DNA of 64,000 bases, taken from contig CAVWYD010000009.1 of assembly GCA_963759055.1 (NCBI GenBank), forward strand, positions 62,001 to 126,000, read 5' to 3'. The position numbers were made by a program, and so were the translations under genes. Of this stretch, positions 33,987-42,963 are shown piece by piece (the first letter of the stretch is position 1; every line of letters begins with the position of its first letter). Source of the DNA: Thiosocius sp963759055. Lineage in GTDB: Bacteria; Pseudomonadota; Gammaproteobacteria; Chromatiales; Chromatiaceae. The notes under the pieces are model-generated. The model searched no databases and had not been told where the DNA came from. It saw only the letters and a program-made list of their open reading frames with translations.

Positions 33987-35607
33987 TCAGTACCCCCACG
34001 GCATCGAACCAGGTGCATCCAAAATCAATAGCTGGACGATGGGTATGCCATATGCCACGACCATCCAGACCGCCACGATGCCGTTCCACAGAGCGAAGCC
34101 GTTCATCGGCTTGGGAACGCTCATCGGCGGATAGACCGCGGTGGCCCAGTCGCCGTGAGTGACGTCGTAGATTCTCTTTTTGAGGTGCGACATCAGCAGA
34201 TTGAGCACGAACAGCAGCGCCGAGACCAGCAGGATGGCGCCACCGACGATCATCGCCAGCTCGTGCGGGTCCCACTGCGCTACCAGGGGTGAGTCATAGG
34301 GCGTGGAGGAGATGCGGCGCGGCTGGCCCAGCAGGCCCAATACGTGCCAGGGCATGGTCAGGACCAGCATGCCGATGGTCCACAGCCACAGCTGCAGCAC
34401 CGCCATGCCGCGCGATGCGAGCGGACGGCCGGTCAGCTTGGGCCACAGGTGGTAGGCAACGGCCAGGTACATGATGACCGTGGTGCCACCGAAGATCAGG
34501 TGGAAGTGCCCGGTGACCCACTGGGTGTTGTGCACCAGGGTGTTCATCTGGTAGCTGGCGTTGATCATGCCGCCGAAGCCGCCGGCGATCAGCATGAACA
34601 GGGCCAGCATGCCGGCGACCACCATCGGCTCTTTCCAGTCCAGCGCGCCGATCCAGCCGAACAGACCCTTGCCACCGCGCAGGCGCCCGGCGCCTTCCAG
34701 CGAGGCCAGCACCGTGAAGCCGGTCAGCAGGGTCGGAACGGCGACGCGCGAAGGTGCCCAGCATGTGCAGGAACTTGAAGCCGGCGGCCTGCTGCGGGTC
34801 CATGTACAGATGGTGGAAGCCGATCGGCACGCTGATGACCAGCAGCATGATGAAGGCGATGCGCGCCATCTCGTCGCTGAACAGACGGCCACCGGCGATC
34901 TTGGGCAGGATGGTGTACATCGCGATGTACGCCGGGAACAGCCAGAAATAGACGATCGCATGCAGGGTCCAGGAGAACAGGGTGCGCGCCAGGCCCGGGT
35001 CGACGGTGTCCATCAGGCCGAGCGACCAGGGGATCAGCTGGAACAGCATCTCGATGCCGACACCGGCGCTGGTCCACAGCCACATGATGGCATTGGCCGT
35101 GGTGCCGTACATCGCCAGCGGTACGACCTTGCCGGGGTTGTCACGCTTCCAGGTGACCGTCGACATGATCATTTCCAGGCACCAGATCCACGAACCGACC
35201 ACCAGCAGGGTGGCGCCGATGTAGAACATCGGGTGGGCCATGAGCGGTGGATAGAAGGTGTAGAGTACCGATGCCTTGCCGGTCAGCAGCGGGATGGCCG
35301 CCATGACCGTGCCGCCGAGCGCGACGAAGAAAGCGACCCAGGCCAGCCCTCTGCTCCAGAGTGGGCGCTTCAGGGTCGAGGTGGCCGTGTAGTAACCGAA
35401 ACCCATGATGAAGAAGGTGGTGAGCACGAAGCCCATCAACACGCCGTGGGTGGAGACCGACGCGAAGTACAGTTCGTGCGATTCGATCTCCGGGAACAGG
35501 CCGCTGCGGTTCATGACCTGGTACAGGCCAAGAATGATAGCGACGAAGAATGCGGCGAACGCGACCCAGAGATTCGCGACCACTAACGATTTGGATTTGT
35601 CGTGCAT
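33987..35607 (-). CDS. ba3-type cytochrome c oxidase subunit I (one +1 frame break)
   Basis: With one base removed near 34745 (GCGCG in the minus-strand TTCGCGCGTC) the gene encodes 539 residues with about 13 transmembrane helices. It is a B-family (ba3) haem-copper oxidase: HAIVYFWLFP gives the CuB histidine and the cross-linked tyrosine, IGFHHLYMDP the two further CuB histidines, and WVTGHFHLIFGG the haem histidines. The corrected join reads HMLGTFAVAVPTLLTGF. It couples O2 reduction to proton pumping, typically with high O2 affinity. It lies in an operon with subunits IIa and II upstream and cytochrome c downstream. Confidence 0.88.
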
Positions 35608-35641
35608 ATTGTTTTTCCCGAATGCGTTGTGTCAGCGGCGA

Positions 35642-36124
35642 TCAGCCCTTGGAAACGACCTTCAGCTTGGACCACATGTAGTCGTGGCCAAGGCCGCAGT
35701 ATTCGTTGCACAGGAACTGCGACTCACCTTCGCGTGAAAACCGGGTGGTGACCTCCGAGACATAACCGGGGATCACCATGGTGCTCATGTTGGTGAAGGG
35801 CACGTGTACGCCGTGCACGATGTCGGGGCTGGTGATCCGGAAGGTGACATCCGTGTCTGCCGGGACTTCGACCATCTGCGGGTAGAACGAATAGCGCGCA
35901 GCGATCATGCGCACGGTGATCGAGCCATCGGGGTTGGTGGTCGCGCCCAGGTTGTCCTCAGCAAACTCACCGGACAGGTGCAGCGTCTTGGGGTCGATGG
36001 TCTCGACGTTGCTCGGCGGGTGCATGTTCATGAGCACGGCCGCGTAGGTCATCGAGCCGATCATGACGACCGTGATGAGCCCGATGACGTACATCCATTT
36101 TTTTTCCAGCGGATCAATATGCAT
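35642..36124 (-). CDS. ba3-type cytochrome c oxidase subunit II (CuA)
   Basis: The protein has 160 residues with one N-terminal transmembrane helix (MYVIGLITVVMIGSMTYAAV). A periplasmic cupredoxin domain ends in CNEYCGLGHDYM, which supplies the CuA ligands Cys, Glu carbonyl, Cys, His and Met; the other His is in DIVHGVH. A perfect AGGAGG eight bases before ATG 36124 fixes the start. The short form is typical of ba3 oxidases. It accepts electrons from cytochrome c. Confidence 0.92.
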   Translation of the reverse strand: MHIDPLEKKWMYVIGLITVVMIGSMTYAAVLMNMHPPSNVETIDPKTLHLSGEFAEDNLGATTNPDGSITVRMIAARYSFYPQMVEVPADTDVTFRITSPDIVHGVHVPFTNMSTMVIPGYVSEVTTRFSREGESQFLCNEYCGLGHDYMWSKLKVVSKG

Positions 36125-36141
36125 CCGAATTTCCTCCTTTA

Positions 36142-36294
36142 CTAGGCCACCGGCCCGTGCGACATAAACAGACCGAAGAAGAAATACAGCCAGCCTGCCA
36201 GCATGGCCATGCCGACGACCAGGATCAGTGCCCAGGTGCCCCTCGGTGGCGCCTCCAGGATGCGTCTTTGTTCGTCTTCCGACAGCTCGGTCAT
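36142..36294 (-). CDS. Small membrane protein, probable oxidase subunit IIa
   Basis: The protein has 50 residues with a polar N-terminus (MTELSEDEQRRILEAPPRGT) and a single transmembrane helix (WALILVVGMAMLAGWLYFFF). Size, topology and position just before subunit II match the one-helix subunit IIa of ba3 oxidases. ATG 36294 is preferred over 36300 because GGGAG then stands eight bases upstream. It begins the oxidase operon. Confidence 0.72.
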   Translation of the reverse strand: MTELSEDEQRRILEAPPRGTWALILVVGMAMLAGWLYFFFGLFMSHGPVA

Positions 36295-36555
36295 GTGCAT
36301 ATCTCCCGTTCTCAATAGTTTGCAAACGAGCTTCGCCGCCAGGCAAAGCCTATACCTTCGAATGCCGGAGCAACGATCGGCGAAGCAGATCTGTCGCGGG
36401 TTCGAGCGGAAAGTGAAGCTCGACACGGAGTGCGTTAGCGTTGTTTTTGAAGGCAACCCCAGGCCGACTGGGGAAGGAACGATATACTGAACCGCGACTC
36501 TTTTGAAGGGGTTTGTTTTTCTATAAGTGATTGGTTATGAACAAATTAACCTCGA

Positions 36556-36960
36556 TTAAGCCGCTGGTCCGGGACGCGACGTGGACGATTTGGCGACAAA
36601 ACATCGAAAGATTAAGTCGCCGGCCGGCCAGCCGGTGATCTGCGTCCTGGAAACCAAGCTCTGAAACGACACTTGAACGACTGCGGGTTCGTCGTTCCGG
36701 CTGGCACAGTTCTGGACCGGATCGTTCATCGCGCTCGGGTCCTGCGATGCGTCAGAATTGCATTCGGATACGACTTTCCAGCGACGGCCGTGCTCATTGT
36801 CGCGGCCGGTATTGCTGCGCATCCAGCTTCGGGCCTCGTTGACGTCGTCAAACCCGAGGTAATCGCCGGTTTGCGGATCGCTGACAAAAGCCCAGCCGAG
36901 CACGCCGCGTTTCTCGACGCGGTAGGAGTCGGTCTGCTCGTTGTGCACAATGCGGTACAT
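36556..36960 (-). CDS. Hypothetical protein
   Basis: The protein has 134 residues of unknown family. The first 50 residues (SYRVEKRGVLGWAFVSDP, then YLGFDDVNEARSWMRSN) look like a genuine soluble alpha/beta domain. The rest is low in hydrophobic order and could be mis-framed or disordered. It is alone between the oxidase operon and the copper ATPase, on the same strand. Confidence 0.5.
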   Translation of the reverse strand: MYRIVHNEQTDSYRVEKRGVLGWAFVSDPQTGDYLGFDDVNEARSWMRSNTGRDNEHGRRWKVVSECNSDASQDPSAMNDPVQNCASRNDEPAVVQVSFQSLVSRTQITGWPAGDLIFRCFVAKSSTSRPGPAA

Positions 36961-37067
36961 GGCTTCTTCTCCACAATATTAAGGAAACACTAATATACAG
37001 ATTATCTTGGCCAAGTCAAGCTATCTGCTTGACGGGGTTTTCTTTCCTTAGTTGGGGGCTGAGGTTC

Positions 37068-39513
37068 CTATTCATCCCCGGTCGCCTGCTCGCGCAGGCG
37101 CAGCGCGTTTGCCACCACCAGCAGTGAGCTGAGCGACATGCCGATCGCCGCACCCCAGGGCGCGATCAGGCCCATTGCGGCGGCAGGCACGGCGAGGAAG
37201 TTATAGCTGGCGGCCCAGATCAGGTTCTGATGGATGATGCGTCGGATCTTTTCGGCCAGGATACGCATCTCGCCGATCACGCCCAGTTCGCTTCCGAGCA
37301 CCAATAGCCCGCTGTTCATCTGCGCCAGTTCGGTGGCGTGCGCAAAGGATACGGAGACGTCGGCCGAGGCGAGCGTCGGCGCATCGTTGATCCCGTCGCC
37401 GACCATCGCAACGCGCTCGCCCCGGGCCTGACGTTCGCGTATCCAACGCAGTTTGTCCGCGGGTTTGAGATCGCCCAGGGCCTCATCGAACGAAAGTCCA
37501 GCGGCGAACCGGTCGACGCTGGCCTGATTGTCGCCGCTGAGTAAAGCGATATGTTTCACGCCGTGATTGCGCAGGGTCTGGATGAGCGCGTCCGCGCCCG
37601 GTCGGTTGCGGTCACTCAGGGCGAACAGTGCGCCGGCCCCCTGTCGGTTGCCCAGTCCAATGACGACATACCCTGCGGCCCTTAGTGCAGACAATCGGGT
37701 ATCCAGTTTGTTCAAAGGATTCTCCGGTGAGGGCGAACCCGGGAGTGCCGATTCTCCAGTAATCTGTCTGGATCCTGCCCTCGATGCCTTCGCCGACATG
37801 ATTGTGCAGTTCCTCGACCGCTGCGACCGGGCCTTCATGTGCCAGCCTCAGTGCCCTGCCGATAGGGTGTTCGGAGTGCGTTTCCAGGGCAGCGGCGATA
37901 GCCTGCGCCTGCGCGCCGACCATGCCGCCAAAGGTTTCGATCTGCTCGATCTGGAGTTCGCCGGCTGTCAGCGTGCCGGTCTTGTCGAAGGCGAAGGTAT
38001 CGCATTGCGCAAGGATCTCGATCGCATCGCTGCGCACCGTCAACAGGCCCATTGTCGGCGAACCGTCCGACGCCGATCGCGGCCGCGACCGGAGTTGCCA
38101 GTGCGAGCGCGCAGGGACAGGTGACGATCAGTACCGCAACCGTGTTGGGCAGGGCAGCTGATGGGTCGAGCCATAGCCAGATGCCGGCGGTGACGACCGC
38201 GATGACCAGCACGACGGCGACGAACCAGGTGGCGGCGTGCTGGGCGAGAACCGCATAGCGTGGTGCCTCGCGCATGCCGCGGGCGAGCAGACGATGGATC
38301 TCTGCGACTGTGGAGTCGGCGCTGTCCTTCTCGATCTCGATCACGACCGCCTGGTCGACGTTGCAGGTGCCGCCGATCACGAGGTCACCGGCCGTGCGCG
38401 TGACCGGCAGTGGCTCGCCGGTCAGCAGCGACTCGTCGAAGCTGCTGTGCCCTTCCAGCAGACGACCGTCGGTCGGGACGATCTCACCGGGGCGCACCCG
38501 TGACCCGGTCGCCGGGTGCCAGTTCGGTGACCAGCACCTCGCGTTCGCCGTCTTCCTCGAGGCGGATCGCGAGGCGCGGGCATGATCCTGCCCACCCGGT
38601 CGAGCGCATCTGCGGCGCGTACCCGGCCGCGCAACTCGATCCGCCTGGCCAGTAGCACCAGAAAGACAAACATCGCAATGGAGTCGTAATAGACCTCGCC
38701 GGTCTGTGTCCATGTCGTGTGTATGCTGCCGAGATAGGCCACGCTCAGGCCAAGCACGATGGGCACATCCATACCCAGGCGACGGTTGCGCAGGTCGCGC
38801 CAGGCGCCGATGAAAAATTCCTGGCCCGGGTAGACGAGCAGGGCGGTGGTGGCGAACAGGCTTGTCCAGCGGCCGATCCGCACCCACAAGGCGAGTTCGC
38901 CGGTCTCGTCGCCGAGCCCCATGACGTAGCCGGCAATTGCGAAATTCATCACCACCATACCGATGATGCCGGCGAAGATCAGGCGCTCGGTGCTGCGTTT
39001 TTGCTGCAGGGCATTGAGTTCCTCGCGCCGTGTGGCGTCGTATGGATGCGCTACATAGCCGATGTTGAGGATGCTTTCGAGTATCTCGCTGAGCTTGATG
39101 CGCTCGGGGTCCCAGCGCACCCTGGCGTGATGGCTGGCGTAATCGAGGTCGACGTCGATCACCCCGTCGAGTCCGCGCAGGACGCGCTCGTTCAGCCACA
39201 GGCAGGCCGCACAGCGGATATTCTCCAGTAGCAGCGATGCCTCGCGGGTTTCCTCCTTTTCACGAACGAACGATTTCTGCACGTCCGGATGATCGTAAAA
39301 ATCGAGTCTACGGATGATCTCCGGCACCACGTCCGCTGTAATCGCCTTCTCGCGGCGGTGCTCGTAGTACTCTTCGAGGCCGGCATCCACGATGCTGCGT
39401 GTCACCGCGAGGCAGCCGTTGCAGCAGAATGCGCGTTGCTTTCCAAGGACAGGGAACTCGTCGTGAAACTTCGGATCCAGCGGCAGCCCGCAGTGGAAGC
39501 AATTGTCGTCGAC
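37068..39513 (-). CDS. CcoI-like copper-translocating P-type ATPase (four +1 frame breaks, start not resolved)
   Basis: Removing one base at each of four sites (near 38578, 38500, 38050 and 37731) restores one frame to the stop at 37068. The N-terminal zinc ribbon-like region (CFHCGLPL and AFCCNGCLAV, characteristic of the CcoI subgroup) is followed by a heavy-metal domain with CAACLWLN-type cysteines. Then come transmembrane helices with the CPC metal site (TCPCALALATP), the phosphorylation motif FDKTGTLT and GDGINDAPTLA. It exports copper for oxidase assembly. The conserved ribbon begins upstream of any ATG, GTG or TTG in frame, so the start is either missed through a further indel or non-canonical; the GTG at 39405 would cut off the ribbon. 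The nearby ba3 oxidase is a likely copper client. Confidence 0.82.
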
Positions 39514-39866
39514 CAGTGCGGCGCTGTCGGCTGGAGCGGACGCGGCATCTGTCGGGATCTGATTGGGTTGCTGCGGGGTTGCGTCGGAGTCAATGTCTGG
39601 GCTTTGCTGTCAGGGCACACACGGTTCCCGTTAGTTAAGCCATAACCGGCGTCAATTTGCCAATCTGCCCGGTGTTTGCGGTCCTTTCGGGGGTTGGCGG
39701 CACTCAAATGGTGCCTTTGCCCGAAAACTGGGAGAATACGCCGGACTGAGTCTTGCCAGACATAAATCAATTAAATAAGGACGTGTCACAAGTACGATCG
39801 GCGGATGGCTCGGTGTGGGGTTGCCGCATCCCGGCATTTGACTAACCAGGCGAACGGGGGTTGGAG
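39514..39866. other. Intergenic region between the copper ATPase and the DUF302 gene
   Basis: About 350 bases include the unresolved 5' end of the ATPase (possible coding to about 39590 in the ribbon frame, without a start codon) and the divergent promoter of the DUF302 gene. An AT-rich stretch at 39755-39780 could be that promoter. I cannot assign hexamers. Confidence 0.4.
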
Positions 39867-40364
39867 ATGAAAAAATTATTGAGAACGTTGGCAATTGGCC
39901 TAGTGGCTTCGATTGCTGTGATCCAGATGGCGCATGCGGGCGAGGCCGATCAGCAGGGTGCTGCGGAAGTTCCGCATATGCTGCTGGAAAGGCACAGTCC
40001 GCTGGGATTCGAAGAGACGCTGGCGCGCATCGAGGCAAACGCAAAAGAACTGGGCTGGAAGGTGCCGAAGAAATGGAAGGTGAATTTCCGCGGCAACATG
40101 AAGCGGGCGACCGGCAAAGATATCGGACCGAACAGGGTGCTAAAGATGTGTGAGCCGAATGCAGCGGTCGAATTGTTGCTCAAGGATGAGTACAAAATGC
40201 TCACCGCAATGATGCCCTGCACGATTGCGGTATACGAAAAATCTGATGGAAAAACATATGTTTCCATGATGAACCTCGACCTGATGGGCAAGATGTACGG
40301 CGGGGACGTCGCGACCATGGCGCTCAAGACTCGCGCCGCAGATGGACCAGATGCTGACGTTTGA
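39867..40364 (+). CDS. Exported DUF302-family protein
   Basis: The protein has 165 residues with a Sec signal peptide (KKLLRTLAIGLVASIAVIQMAHA). The mature domain has DUF302 hallmarks: HSPLGFEETLARIEANAKELGW, then KVLKMCEP-like KMCEPNAAVELL and MMPCTIAVYEKSDGKTYVSMMN. DUF302 proteins are small periplasmic or cytoplasmic proteins of unknown biochemistry that often accompany sulfur and metal genes. The two conserved cysteines, in KMCEP and MPCTI, are seen here. A TTG at 39861 is an alternative start. It is separated by 31 bases from the Sel1 gene. Confidence 0.8.
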   Translation: MKKLLRTLAIGLVASIAVIQMAHAGEADQQGAAEVPHMLLERHSPLGFEETLARIEANAKELGWKVPKKWKVNFRGNMKRATGKDIGPNRVLKMCEPNAAVELLLKDEYKMLTAMMPCTIAVYEKSDGKTYVSMMNLDLMGKMYGGDVATMALKTRAADGPDADV

Positions 40365-40395
40365 CTGAGTTGGTTGCCCGGGGAGGCCAGCAAAC

Positions 40396-40728
40396 ATGGC
40401 GGATCTGACCGGCCTGGGCCTGCTGCGCAACGACCCTGAGGTGGCCGCGCGCCTGATCGCTGCCGCTGAAGAGGGTGACATGGATGCCCAGTATGCCGCC
40501 GGCCTCGTCTATGCGGAGGGGCGCGGGGTTGAGCCGGATCTGGTGCAATCCTATTTCTGGCTGACCCTGGCGGTAGAGCAGGGCGACGTCGATGCCGAAA
40601 AGCTGCGTCGTTACGTGGCCTCGCAGATGAGCGAGGCCGAGTTTTCGGATGCGCGCAGACTGGTTCGGCTGGCTGCGCAACTGAACGTTACTCCCGGTGT
40701 TTCATCCGCGAGCGGCCAAAAGCACTGA
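40396..40728 (+). CDS. Sel1-repeat protein
   Basis: The protein has 110 residues. One complete Sel1/TPR-like unit is visible (AAEEGDMDAQYAAGLVYAEG) and part of a second (SYFWLTLAVEQGDVDAEKL), each with the typical GxxxAxxxLGxxY pattern. There is no signal peptide. Sel1 proteins are protein-binding scaffolds; no partner can be inferred. It ends about 40 bases before the rimP-nusA promoter. Confidence 0.75.
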   Translation: MADLTGLGLLRNDPEVAARLIAAAEEGDMDAQYAAGLVYAEGRGVEPDLVQSYFWLTLAVEQGDVDAEKLRRYVASQMSEAEFSDARRLVRLAAQLNVTPGVSSASGQKH

Positions 40729-40766
40729 CGGGCAGGATGCGCCGCGGCCCACAGGCGTTCATTGAT

Positions 40767-40794
40767 TTGACCAGAAACGCAATTCTGTTAGAAT
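40767..40794 (+). promoter_or_regulatory. Sigma-70 promoter of the rimP-nusA-infB operon
   Basis: TTGACC (40767-40772) and TAGAAT (40789-40794) with a 16-base spacer are close to consensus. Transcription would start near 40801, leaving a leader of about 165 bases before rimP that holds two terminator-like hairpins. Confidence 0.7.
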
Positions 40795-40860
40795 TCGTGC
40801 GCTGTCAAAAGGCTGCGAGGTCTTGAGGCGGTGGCGGTTCGGACAGGGGCCGCGTCCTGG

Positions 40861-40886
40861 AAAACCCCGTTGACGGGGTTTTTTTG
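40861..40886 (+). terminator. First leader terminator upstream of rimP
   Basis: The stem AAAACCCCG-TTGA-CGGGGTTTT is followed by more T residues, a textbook intrinsic terminator. It lies inside the rimP operon leader, downstream of the promoter, so it should act as an attenuator rather than an end point. Confidence 0.85.
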
Positions 40887-40932
40887 TATCGGAAGGCATC
40901 AGACGCCGGTTGTTTGGTGCGAATGATTCAGG

Positions 40933-40961
40933 AATGGGCCTAAGGCCCATTTTTTGTTTTT
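40933..40961 (+). terminator. Second leader terminator immediately before rimP
   Basis: AATGGGCC-TAA-GGCCCATT is followed by TTTTGTTTTT. The U tract ends seven bases before the rimP ATG. Together with the preceding hairpin it forms a tandem attenuator. Confidence 0.85.
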
Positions 40962-40967
40962 GGGATT

Positions 40968-41426
40968 ATGCACAAGGCACCACCCCATCTGACGGAACTG
41001 GTACGAGGAGCTGTTGAGGCACTGGGGTACGAGCTCGTTGGCGTGGAGTTGCTGACCCGCCCCAAAGCTGGTCATCTGCTGAGGATCTACATCGACAGCG
41101 GAAACGGGATAGGGCTGGCTGATTGTGAAAAGGTGAGTCACCAGGTCAGTGGCGTGCTCGAGGTGGAGGACCCGATAAAGGGCGAGTATGCCCTCGAGGT
41201 GTCTTCTCCCGGAATGGATCGCCCTCTGTTCGAAAAGGCGCATTTCGAGCGGTTCGTGGGCCAGGTGGCCCGGGTGAAAATGAACGTGGCGTTGGAAGGC
41301 AGAAGCAACTTCAAGGGCACGATCGTCGAGGTGGATGGTGACGATGTGGTGCTGCAGGTGGAAGGGGAGTCCGTAAGGCTGCCAGTTGCACAGATGTCTT
41401 CGGCGCGGCTGGTCCCTCAGTTTTAG
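40968..41426 (+). CDS. rimP: Ribosome maturation factor RimP
   Basis: The protein has 152 residues, full length, and assists 30S subunit maturation. Typical blocks are LVGVELLTRPKAGHLLRIYID, GLADCEKVSHQVSGVLEVED and the signature YALEVSSPGMDRPLF. A C-terminal SH3-like domain follows (VDGDDVVLQVEGE). It is the first gene of the conserved rimP-nusA-infB-rbfA-truB operon. Confidence 0.96.
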   Translation: MHKAPPHLTELVRGAVEALGYELVGVELLTRPKAGHLLRIYIDSGNGIGLADCEKVSHQVSGVLEVEDPIKGEYALEVSSPGMDRPLFEKAHFERFVGQVARVKMNVALEGRSNFKGTIVEVDGDDVVLQVEGESVRLPVAQMSSARLVPQF

Positions 41427-41441
41427 GTGAAAGGCGGAACG

Positions 41442-42951
41442 ATGAACAAAGAAATCTTGCTCGTTGTAGATGCAGTGTCAAACGAGAAGGGTGTCGACAA
41501 GGACATCATCTTCGAGGCAATCGAGGCTGCCCTGGCGTCGGCGACGCGGAAGAAGAACGGCGGCGAGATCGAAGTCAGGGTTTCCATCGACCGGGAGACC
41601 GGCGACTACGAGACCTATCGCCGCTGGCTGGTGGTCGACGATGCCGAGACGCAGGTGCTGGAGAATCCGATCGCCGAGATCACTCTTGTCTGCGGCGCGG
41701 GCGGAAGAGCCGGACAGAGATATGCAACCCGGCGACTACATCGAAGACCAGATCGAATCGATCTCCTTCGGCCGGATTGCTGCGCAGACGGCCAAGCAGG
41801 TCATCGTGCAGAAGGTGCGCGAGGCCGAGCGGGCCAAGGTGGTTGAAGCCTTCCAGGACCGGGTTGGCGAGTTGATCACGGGCATCGTAAAACGGGCGGA
41901 CCGTGGCTCCATCGTGCTCGATCTGGGTAACAATGCCGAGGCGCTGGTGCCCAAGAGCGAAATGATTCCCAAAGAAGCTGCGCGAGCGGGTGACCGGCTG
42001 CGTGGCTACCTGTATGACGTGCGATCCGAGCAGCGTGGTCCGCAGCTGTTCGTTTCCCGCACCTCGTCGGATCTTCTGATAGAACTGTTCAAGCTCGAAG
42101 TGCCTGAGGTTGGCGAGAACCTGATCGAGATCGTGGGCGCGGCGCGTGATCCCGGCTTGCGCGCCAAGATCGCCGTGCGAGCGCACGATCCGCGAATTGA
42201 CCCGGTGGGGGCCTGCGTCGGGATGCGTGGCTCGCGTGTGCAGGCGGTTTCGAACGAGCTGGGTGGAGAGCGGGTCGACATTATTCTGTGGAATGACAAT
42301 GCGGCACAGTTTGTCATCAACGCCATGTCACCGGCAGACGTCACTTCGATCGTGGTCGACGAAGATGCGCACAGCATGGACATCGCGGTGAAAGACGAGA
42401 ACCTTTCGCAGGCGATCGGCCGCGGCGGACAAAACGTACGCCTGGCCAGTCAGTTGACCGGCTGGGAACTCAATGTGATGAGTGAGGAACAGGCGGCCGA
42501 AAAGAGCGAGGCTGAGGCCCAGGCGCATATCGAGCATTTCATGGAGCAGCTCGACGTGGACGAGGAGGTCGCGGCGATCCTGGTCCAGGAAGGTTTCACG
42601 AATATCGAGGAAATCGCCTACGTCGACGATGCCGAGATGGCTTCGATCGAAGAGTTTGACCAGGACATCGTCGAGGAACTGCGCAACCGGGCCAAGGATG
42701 CACTGCTGACCCGTGCGATCGCGAAGGAAGAGGTGCTCGGGGACGTGGAGCCTGCCGAGGATTTGCTGTCGATGGAGGGCATGGACCGCAAGCTGGCGTT
42801 TGAGTTCGCATCGCGGGGCGTGGTGACTATGGAAGACCTCGCGGAGCAGTCGATTGATGAACTGCTCGAGATAGAAGGAATGGATGAGGAGCGTGCCGGC
42901 CAGCTGATCATGACCGCGCGCGCACCCTGGTTTGAAGAGAGTGCCGAGTAA
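41442..42951 (+). CDS. nusA: Transcription termination/antitermination factor NusA (one +1 frame break)
   Basis: The span contains one base too many near 41691-41706 (GCGCGGGCGG). After removal it encodes 502 residues, the normal length. Domains in order are an N-terminal RNA polymerase-binding domain (MNKEILLVVDAVSNEKGV), S1 (ITGIVKRADRGSIVLDLG), KH1 and KH2 (VGACVGMRGSRVQAV and SQAIGRGGQNVRLAS), and two C-terminal acidic repeats (IEEIAYVDDAEM, LLEIEGMDEERAG). The break is in the linker near QPGDYIEDQI. The gene is essential, so a real frameshift is unlikely. It follows rimP by 15 bases. Confidence 0.92.
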
Positions 42952-42963
42952 AGGGGATCGAAA

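Noticed and set aside
40795..40967. tRNA gene (metY-like) before rimP
   Set aside because: No cloverleaf or TTCGA-type T loop could be drawn. The two stems present are terminators.
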